31,264 bases of DNA from Jimgerdemannia flammicorona (lineage: Eukaryota; Mucoromycota; Endogonomycetes; Endogonales; Endogonaceae), in the NCBI GenBank assembly GCA_003990745.1, contig RBNI01000443.1:1-31264 (forward strand), written 5' to 3'. Positions 1 to 6,562 of the stretch are shown one piece after another. The notes under the pieces were generated by a model. The model saw nothing but the letters and a program-made list of their open reading frames with translations. It was not told the DNA's origin and did not search any database. The first letter of the stretch is position 1; each line of letters opens with the position of its first letter. The translations under genes and the position numbers were made by a program.

Positions 1-245
1 TTTTCTCATGAGCTCTAGGTCTCTTTATTAACTAATCTATAACAAATATATAGTCCTCATACCACACCAGTAGCTCCAACCCAACCCCACCCTATTTTAT
101 CTCAATACACTCTCTCTTTCCTACCTCCACTCTCTTAAAAACTACTAGATTGTTAACTACCTCAATCTACCTATTATTTCTCTTTTACTAGACATCTATA
201 GTGTAATGTGCCAGCTCAATGGAGGCAAATTACAAGGTTGGGGGA
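1..245. other. Flank beyond the Gypsy-m LTR, no gene
   Basis: AT-rich and pyrimidine-rich sequence without a usable ORF. Read on the minus strand, the part next to the LTR (about 190-245) resembles 20019-20080, the flank of the other Gypsy copy; both hold CTTGTAATTTGCCTC followed by YATTGAG. The match fades further out. It may be unrecognised LTR sequence or flank copied together with the element. Nothing else is recognisable here. Confidence 0.5.
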
Positions 246-641
246 TGATGTAGTTTGGCTTGAGCCCCCAGTTACTTTGTCAAAAAGCAACAAAATGTTC
301 TAAGATTCCTGAGGTCCTTGGTGTTTAGTGGTATAATAGTTAAAGCTAGATATCTACAAGCAATTTGTATGTCGATTTCCTAATTGGGACAGTTCTCTAG
401 GTGTAGCAGCAATTTGTATGAATGGGTTTCCTTCTTGGGTCAACTGGGAATAGCAGAATTTCATGTATAGCATAATGATCTTGTGTGTGACAGTCTGGCA
501 ATTTAACAGTTCTCCTTATATGATTTCTGCATGACGATCTCTGTATAGTGTGGGTTTCCTTATGTAGGTCATTCTGATAATTTGGCGGATAACTCGATAA
601 CTCAGGCTCACTGGGAATGATGAATAATTCAGAGGTTGCAG

Positions 642-787
642 ATTCTTCCTAAATCAGTGGGCTTCTGGGAAATAACTTGAATGACACTGATTCTTCCTGA
701 ATTGGCAGCTTCAACTGGGAATACAATGGCTTGGAAATGGCAAATAGTGTGGATTCTCCTGAATCAGTGGCTTCAACTGGGAATTAA
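642..787 (-). repeat. Degenerate tandem repeat in LTR, unit 1
   Basis: Three imperfect copies of a unit containing ATTCTTCCTGAATCAGTGGC followed by TTCAACTGGGAA (plus-strand reading), starting at 642, 690 and 753. Spacing is uneven (48 and 63 bp). They lie in the long R-U5 part of the LTR. Confidence 0.65.
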
Positions 788-803
788 CTAGGATTCTTGG
801 CAA

Positions 804-886
804 GTTACATCAAAGACTGGCTTCATTTGCACAGGGTTACATCATAGACTGGCTCTACTGCGAAGTTGCATCAGAAAGACTGGCTT
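804..886 (-). repeat. Degenerate tandem repeat in LTR, unit 2
   Basis: Three copies of GTTRCATCAnAGACTGGCT (plus-strand reading) start at 804, 836 and 865, a spacing of about 30 bp. The plus-strand LTR carries more copies of the complement (AGCCAGTCTnTGATGYAAC) at about 19303-19525, so copy number differs between the LTRs. Confidence 0.7.
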
Positions 887-1132
887 GTAGCAAGAATGGC
901 AGGCTCTCTGGGAATGTGGTGAAGTTCTTCCTCGAACTTGGCAGAAAACTGGGATTCTTCAGGCTTATCTGGCAAGCGTACCAAAAATGAACTTGTTCTT
1001 TATATCAGAAAGTAGACCAGAGTGGGAAAAGGGGACCAATGCTCACAATCTCCTAACAGTAGCTGTAGAGTTCCTCTTGAAGTGTGGTAGGCAGACTTGT
1101 CTTTTGCTTTTGGATTCAATTTCAGACTGAGG

Positions 1133-1138
1133 TTTATT
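1133..1138 (-). terminator. Possible poly(A) signal in the LTR
   Basis: AATAAA on the minus strand (TTTATT on plus), about 20 bp downstream of the TATA box and conserved at the same spacing in the plus-strand LTR (19049-19054). It would mark the R region if used. Its closeness to the promoter leaves open that it is a conserved but unused motif. Confidence 0.4.
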
Positions 1139-1158
1139 CACTCTTGTCTCTGGGGTAA

Positions 1159-1164
1159 TTTATA
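1159..1164 (-). promoter_or_regulatory. TATA box in the LTR
   Basis: The minus strand reads TATAAATT here, about 275 bp inside the LTR and about 20 bp before an AATAAA. The same arrangement is conserved in the plus-strand LTR (TATAAA at 19025). It is the likely Pol II promoter of Gypsy-m by position; no transcript evidence is visible. Confidence 0.55.
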
Positions 1165-1474
1165 CAAGTTGGTTGCTATCTGGTTACTATGTAGCTAATT
1201 ATAGATTTGCTATCTATAGTATGTTTGGGCAGATGGTCACTGTCTAGCGGACAGCCACTGTCCAGGGAACAGCCACTGTTTACATTATTCCCTTCTTTAG
1301 CTATCTGGTTATTTATATATTTTTTTTTGCAGCAATGGTTGCTGGTTACTAAGCTATATATTCATGTCATCTTGGCTAATTGTTCATATCATCTGGTTAA
1401 GATATAATTTGGGTGGTACATCTTGGTTTATTACATCAGCCCCTACTAAAGGGTAGTCTGTCCTAGACTATTCT

Positions 1475-1981
1475 TCAGTTATCATCCCAATAAGCATAAG
1501 TATCCTCTGCATCTATGCCTGTTCCATCATCTTCATTGTCTGTACTGGGATCACTCCATTCTAGTTCTGGATCTTCTTCTTGTCCTTCGGGAAACAGGAT
1601 GTCTACTTGTTGGAGAATACTCTGAAAAGTGATCTCATTCATCTGATGAATATCATTGAGGTAGAAGTGAGATTGTACTAGGGCTCCAACATTTCATTTT
1701 TACAGAGTGTAGATTCGTTTGGCAGTTCTTGCTTCTTGGCGGGTTATCCTAGCTGGTTCTCTAATATATGACTGTTCTTCAAGTAATTGTCCGATATTGT
1801 AAAAGGCTTGTAGATGGTGGATCTGTAACAATCTTTGGGCAATGGCAAGGTTCTCTTGATGCTTCTGGATCAATTGTATTAGGGTTTCTTCAAGTTGGCA
1901 GAACTGGGGCAAGGGAACTGGTAGGGCTTGGAAAGAGCTGAGGATGAGGGTCTGAAGGTGCTGATCAATTCTTTGGCTCAT
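1475..1981 (-). pseudogene. ORF3 of Gypsy-m, third ORF after integrase
   Basis: A 168-codon frame from the ATG at 1981 to the TGA at 1477-1475, broken by a TAA (1702-1700) and a TGA (1696-1694). The N-terminal two thirds are rich in Leu, Gln and Glu and look helical; the last 40 residues are very acidic (DPELEWSDPSTDNEDD) and end a few tens of bases before the polypurine tract. The ATG overlaps the end of the integrase frame as ATGA (1981-1978), which suggests termination-reinitiation. The same ORF with the same ATGA overlap exists in Gypsy-p at 12439. It sits where env lies in some Gypsy elements, but there is no signal peptide or membrane segment, so Env is unlikely. I do not recognise the family. 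Confidence 0.7.
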
Positions 1982-3000
1982 AGTATAGAGGGAATATATA
2001 GTTTGAGGTGATTGATGTGTACTAGTGTTCTCAGGGTTCGTCTATCCAATACTTCTTAAATAGATGCTGGTCCCTCTGATGTTGTGTACAAGATATGGTC
2101 CTTCCCATTTTGGTTCCAGTTTGGCAGCAAAGTTTGTCTCAATCATGCTTCTCCAAACTAGGACTTGATCTCCAATTTTGATCTCCTGATCCTTCTGTTT
2201 TTGGTTATAATACTTCTTTTATCTTTCCTGAGCTTTGATAATCTGTCCTTGGGCTTGATTATGTAATTGTTCTGCCTTTTTGAAGAGGTCTCCAAGATTC
2301 TCATGGTCAGTAGTTCTAGTTCTTTTGGCAAACATCATTTCGAATAGCTTTTGTTTGGTGGAGACAACAGGGGTGTTCCAAATTTCCCATAGGATCTCAG
2401 GTAAGCAGAGGTCCCAATTAGTAGGATTGACTCGGGCAAGTCCTTTCTTGATGGTCTGGTTCATTCTTTCTGTCATACCATTGGTCTGGAGGTAGTATGA
2501 TGTGGTTCTTTTGAGGTGGATCTTGTGAATTCGGGCATAACTTGTGATGATGTTGTTGATGAATTCCATGCCTTGGTCAGAGATGAGTTCTTTTGGAGGT
2601 CCATATCTGAGTGTAAGTCTATGGAAAAGGCCTACAATGGTTAAGGCATCTGTGATTTCTATTGGGAAAGCCTTGGGCCACTTGGTCAGATATTCCACAA
2701 ATATAAGGATGTATTTGTTTCTTCTTGGTATAACTGGTAGAGGTCCAATTACATCTACTCCCCATCTCTGAAAGATGTGAATGGTTGGGGGAATCGGTTG
2801 CAAAGGGGCTTGATAGTTCTTCTTTCCTTGGTACTTCTGGCAAGTGTCACATTTCTGGATGATGTCTCAGACTTGAGCTCTGAGGTGAGGCTAATGTTGA
2901 TATTGTTTTCAGATCTTATCTTCTGTGCTTGTCTGTCCTTGGTGGGCTTTCTGATGTTTTTATCAGATGAGATCTTCTTGTTCCTTAATGGTTATAGGGA
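1978..3000 (-). pseudogene. Integrase of Gypsy-m
   Basis: The enzyme that inserts element cDNA into the genome. A zinc-binding region at about 2830-2980 includes the CDTC pair followed by QKYQGKKNYQAPL. The catalytic core keeps the D,D-35-E residues: D in GVDVIGPL, D in LISDQG and E in MTERMNQTIKKGL. The C-terminal part (about 2060-2200) has a GPY/F-like module (KLEPKWEGPYLVHNI). It ends VHINHLKLYI with a TGA at 1980-1978 that overlaps the ORF3 start. The reading frame is broken by TGA at 2911-2909 and 2869-2867, a TAG near 2895, and a 1-nt insertion near 2047 relative to Gypsy-p. It is in a different frame from RT and RNase H. No chromodomain was seen. Confidence 0.85.
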
Positions 3001-3039
3001 CTTCCTTTAGGGTGTAGTTCCTTGGGACACTCTTCTTCT

Positions 3040-3420
3040 GGTTCATTGGGGCTGGCAGGAAAGTACATCAACATTGTTGTGAGCTTTCTCTGCTTTGTGG
3101 ATAATAGTGATTTTGTAATCCTGAAGGATAAGGATCCAGCAGGCTAGGATTTCAGTATGTTCCTTGCAGTTGAATAACTATTTGAGGACTGCATGGTCTG
3201 TAATCAGAGTGAATTTTTTTCTGATGAGGTAATGCTTGAACAGGGTGACCACCCATATAACTGTAAGGTATTCCAGTTTGGTGCTACCATAGTTCATCTG
3301 CTGCTGATTGGTAGCTCTGCTTGTATAAGCTATCATATGGTGCTGTTGATCGGGTCCTTCTTGGGATAGAACTGCTCCAAGGCCATCTTTAGAGGCATCT
3401 GTATACAAGATGAATGGCTT
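3040..3420 (-). pseudogene. RNase H domain of Gypsy-m
   Basis: Degrades the RNA strand of the RNA-DNA hybrid during reverse transcription. The acidic active-site residues are visible: D in FILYTDASKDGLGAVL, E in YGSTKLEYL, D in TLITDHAVLK. It is in the same frame as RT, separated by a TAG at 3423-3421. A second TAG at 3180-3178 interrupts the domain before LFNCKEHTEIL. Both TAGs are present at the same residues in Gypsy-p. The frame decays after about 3050, where a frameshift leads into integrase. Confidence 0.85.
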
Positions 3421-4458
3421 CTATAGATTGGGGCGCACAAGGATTAGTGCTGTAGTCATGTGGTTTTTGAGTTCTTTGAAGGCTTTTTCTTGTGATTCTG
3501 TCCACTTAAATGGCACTTCTTTCTTGAGAAGGATCCAGATTAGGGAAGTGATTTGGGCAAAGTCCTTGATAAACCTTCTGTAGTAGGATACTAGCATCAG
3601 GAATGATAGTGTTTCCTTTGGGGTCTTGGGTACTGGCCAATTTTTGATCTTCTTGGTTTTCTTTGGGTCTGCATGAGTTCCTTCTTTTGAGACTATGAAT
3701 CCAAGGAATTCAAGTTTCTGTTTCCCAAAGTAGCATTTCTTTGCATTTAGTCTCAAGTGGTTTTTATGGGTAAGCTTGAAGAATTCCTCTAAGTGGTGTA
3801 GGTATTCTTCGAAATTTGCTGAATAGATGTTGGAATCATCCATGTATACAATCAGACAGTGGTGGATCAAAGGGGCATAGACTGAATTCATCATCCTCTG
3901 GAAGGTGGGGGGTGCATTGCAAAGTCCAAAGGGTATTCAGAGATACTCAAATAGTTTTCCTAGCATAAGGAAGACTGTCTTTTGAATATCCTTGGGGTCC
4001 ATGGGGATCTCATGGAATCCTGCGAAGAGGTCCATACTGCTGAAGTATCTGGTATCTTGTAACTGATCCAAAAGGTCATCAATTCTGGGCAGAGGATAGG
4101 CATTCTTTTCAGTGACTGAATTGAGTTTCCTGTAATCCACGCAGAGTCTCCATCCTCCTTTCTTTGGTACAATAAATATAGGGCTAGCCCAGGGGCTGGT
4201 AGAGGGTCGGATGACTCCATTGTCTAAGAGTTCTTGTATGTGCTCTTTTTCGAATGTTTTCAAGTGATGGGGTATTCTATAGGGTTTCTGCTGGATGGGT
4301 GTTGCATTTCCTGTATTTATGCTGTGGTGGTATGATAGATTGTATGGTAGGTTGCCATAATCAGTGGTGAAGATATCTTGATATTTGTTGAGAAGTTCTA
4401 CTAGTTGTTGTTGTTGTTGAGGTGTCAATTCTTCTCCAATGTTGGTGGAAGGCTTCAC
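3421..4458 (-). pseudogene. Reverse transcriptase of Gypsy-m
   Basis: Typical Ty3/Gypsy RT in one frame of about 346 codons with one TGA (3939-3937) just before IPFGLCNAPPTF. Motifs in order are [38 protein letters not shown] (catalytic D), FGLCNAP, VYMDDSNIYS (catalytic DD, Met at the x position of YxDD), LEFLGFIVS, then the connection FKWTESQEKAFKELK. The frame upstream of 4458 opposes a TGA (about 4460) and continues in another frame up to the inversion boundary near 4719. That linker includes TIILSKGTIIGHLVP, a segment like those found between protease or dUTPase and RT in related elements. Confidence 0.9.
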
Positions 4459-4469
4459 TGTCTCCTGGG

Positions 4470-4718
4470 TCGCAGAGGGGCCTTTCCTTTCTTCTGGGAC
4501 CTTTTGCCATTTCCCAATAGGTTTAGTTCATAAACTTCCCTATGAGTTCGGTTGAGAAAAGGCACCAGGTGTCCTATGATAGTTCCTTTTGACAAGATGA
4601 TGGTCTCCCAACTTTGGTTGGTTGCTCAGGGGTGTACTGGGTTCATCTTGTCAGGAAATGTGTGTCCCTCTATGTCCAGGTATGGGATATCTTCCTTGGG
4701 TTCAAAGAAAAGGTTTCT
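4470..4718 (-). pseudogene. Linker between dUTPase and RT, Gypsy-m
   Basis: Coding remnant read on the minus strand as NLFFEPKEDIPYLDIEGHTF, then after an in-frame TGA as TIILSKGTIIGHLVPFLNR. A TGA near 4460 separates it from the RT frame. The segment resembles the pre-RT part of Gypsy pol proteins. No DTG or DSG aspartic-protease motif is visible in it. The upstream boundary at about 4717-4723 is the left breakpoint of the inverted segment. Confidence 0.5.
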
Positions 4719-5175
4719 GGGGTCAGGCTGGAAAAACCTTCATGGTCAGAACTGGATTAGCCATACAGCCACCCCAAGGAGCTTATATTCAACTGACCTC
4801 AAGATCCAGACTTGCCAGACAAGGGATAACTGTAGAAGGAGAAACCATTGACCCTAGATATACAGGCAAAATCAAGGTTATCCTATACAACAGCAGTGCA
4901 GAATGGCACTGAATCATTAGAGGACAGAAGATTGCCCAAGCAGTCTTCATGAAGATCAAGACCCCACAGTTACAGGAAGTCTCTGAACTAACCGAAGGAA
5001 CAAGACAAGCCAAGGGATTTGGAAGTTCAGACAGGGAGGAGGTACATCTCCTTCAAGTCAACCACCTCAAAAGGAATGTTCCCCAGCAAGTGTACTGGCA
5101 ACCAGTCAGACTGCACAAAAATCTCATCCTGGAGCCTGGAGAACAAACTACCTTTGAAATCTTTGCACCAAGATT
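4719..5175 (+). pseudogene. dUTPase domain (motifs 2-5), inverted segment of Gypsy-m
   Basis: dUTPase converts dUTP to dUMP and so limits uracil in newly made DNA. On the plus strand a single frame shows TFMVRTGLAIQPPQGAY, then SRSRLARQGI (motif 2), ETIDPRYTGKIKVILYN (motif 3), RGQKIAQAVF (motif 4) and ELTEGTRQAKGFGSSD (Gly-rich motif 5, ending 5032). One TGA (4910-4912) lies between motifs 3 and 4. The frame continues into HKNLILEPGEQTTFEI, which fits the piece that should precede the linker at 4718. The rest of the element is on the minus strand, and motif 1 (GYDLHS) is on the minus strand at 5203-5177, so this block is an inversion. Family assignment is firm; activity is impossible in this copy. 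Confidence 0.85.
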
Positions 5176-5176
5176 C

Positions 5177-6560
5177 ATTCTCCAGGCTGTGGAGATCATA
5201 TCCTATATCCTCTGGATGGACTTTGGTCAGGGGTTTGGCCTTGGGGTGCAGCAGGGCATACTGGGCAATATCCTTGCTGAGTTCAGGCTTTCCTAAGGCT
5301 GAGGCTCTACTAGCAAAAGGCCTCCAAGCTCTAAGGTTGAGGTGTGGCCATCTGGCTCCAGTAGAGGGGTCTCAGAGATAGTTGATTCCCCTCCTTCCTA
5401 TAGGGTCAAGTGCCTCCATAAAGTTGGTAGCATCTTCTGCCCATCCTTGGCGAGTTGCATGTCTGATGAGAGCCAGAATATCTTCTCCCAAATCATAGAT
5501 CTTGAGGATTCTTCGTTCTGGCTTCTTGGTCTGGCTTTTTTAGATCTGACCTCTGTTTTCTCCTCTCTTCAAGATATGAACTGTAACATCATGACTGAGA
5601 TGAATCTTCTGATGCCTGCAGTCTCGGCAATCTGGGTGTCTTCTATGGTTGCAGTATCCCATTGCTTGGAAATGATGTTCCCAGTTGTTTATCTCTTGTT
5701 GTCTTGAGAATCGGTACCCATCTTGGTCATAAGTGGGTGGAAGAGTAGATAAGGGGTATATTTCTGTCCAGGTGAAGAAGCCTTGTCCCCTAAATCGACT
5801 TTGTAACCTTGTGGTGACTTCTTGAAAGGTGGTAGACTGTGCAAGAGTAGCTGGGAGTTCTGGACTCTGGGGTCTCTGTCTTTCTTATTGGTCCAATAGA
5901 TGACACTGATAGCAGTAGTCTCGGGGAGAGGGGAAGACCATTTGGTGTGGACATCTTCCTAGCTGAAAAGCTTTTTTTTGGTGGGTTTCTTTCTTGGGGA
6001 TAATGGTGATTATACTGGGTCCCTCTTCGGTATTCCAAGGATTATTGTCTTCAGGTGGTGTCCAGCGAGGGTTATCCCAGGGGATGAGTTCAGGGACCTC
6101 TTCTTCTTTGGGTGCTTCCTGTTCAGGAACCTCTTGGTCAGAAGTTTCTTCTTCCTCAGATGATTCTTGACCCCAAATTGCTTGTACTTCTGCAGCTTCA
6201 GTTGCAGGTGTTTCTAGAACATGTTTGCATTTCTTCTTCTTCCTTCTGCACTCTGGGCAGGCTGTGCCAGGCGATTTCCTTGTTCCCATGATCTTGGAGG
6301 AATGCTTGAGACACTTGTGTCTCTTAAGGCAGGTGGGGCATCCTTTGGCTTCTCCTGCAATAGCTCCAATGGTAATATGGATGGTGTTCCTGGCCCACAT
6401 ATTGTCTTCTGGTCTGTCATCTACCAGGTTAATTTGGGGATTGAGTCTGGGATCATTTCCATCTTCAGATTCTTCTTCTTCTTCTTCTGTAGTAGACTCC
6501 TCACTACTGGCATATTCTTCCTGAATAGTGACCTTCTTCTTCTTCTTTGATTGCTCATAG
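5177..6560 (-). pseudogene. Upstream Cys/His-rich protein leading into dUTPase motif 1, Gypsy-m
   Basis: One minus-strand frame of about 460 codons with three stops (TAA 5887-5885, TAA 5542-5540, TGA 5374-5372), truncated upstream by LINE A. N-terminal part: basic KKKKK stretch, acidic Ser/Glu runs, then two Cys/His clusters, CPTCLKRHKCLKH and CPECRRKKKKCKH. Middle: a third cluster, YCNHRRHPDCRDCRHQKIH. C-terminal part: DLGEDILALIRHATRQGW and, at 5203-5177, GYDLHSLEN, which fits dUTPase motif 1. It occupies the Gag position, and the clusters could bind nucleic acid in place of a standard CCHC knuckle, but I do not recognise a capsid domain. No protease motif is visible. Confidence 0.6.
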
Positions 6561-6562
6561 CT

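Larger units (their letters stand above)
246..1438 (-). repeat. 3' LTR of Gypsy-m (minus strand)
   Basis: In element sense the repeat starts TGATGTAA at 1438 and ends CTACATCA at 246, giving short inverted termini (TGATGTA/TACATCA). It lies directly after a short purine-rich tract (AGTAGGGGC) at the end of the internal region, as expected for a polypurine tract. The same sequence, diverged, is present on the plus strand at 18749-20018 after Gypsy-p. A TATA box and an AATAAA lie about 280-300 bp in, leaving a long R-U5 part of almost 900 bp filled with degenerate tandem repeats. Homology to the other copy seems to continue past position 246, so the outer boundary is less certain than the inner one. 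Confidence 0.8.
246..6560 (-). mobile_element. Gypsy-m: 5'-truncated Ty3/Gypsy element carrying a dUTPase
   Basis: Minus-strand LTR retrotransposon with the order Cys/His protein, dUTPase, RT, RNase H, integrase, ORF3, 3' LTR. The RT-RNase H-integrase order places it in Ty3/Gypsy (Metaviridae-like). The 5' LTR, primer-binding site and the start of the first ORF are missing, because at about 6555-6563 the sequence switches to LINE A in the opposite strand sense. The element is dead: stop codons occur in every ORF, there is at least one frameshift between RNase H and integrase, and about 455 bp inside the dUTPase are inverted. A second copy, Gypsy-p, lies on the plus strand. Confidence 0.88.

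Noticed and set aside
804..886. Regularly spaced repeats resembling a CRISPR array
   Set aside because: Units are degenerate, spacing is short, and they lie inside an LTR of a eukaryotic retroelement.
1207..1407. Small plus-strand ORF in the LTR
   Set aside because: Opposite strand to the element, in the U3 part, not conserved in the other LTR.
1475..1981. ORF3 as an Env glycoprotein
   Set aside because: No signal peptide, membrane segment or cysteine pattern; acidic C-terminus instead.
5342..5707. Plus-strand open frame of 121 codons
   Set aside because: Antisense to the Cys/His protein frame of Gypsy-m, which is continuous over about 460 codons with only three stops.
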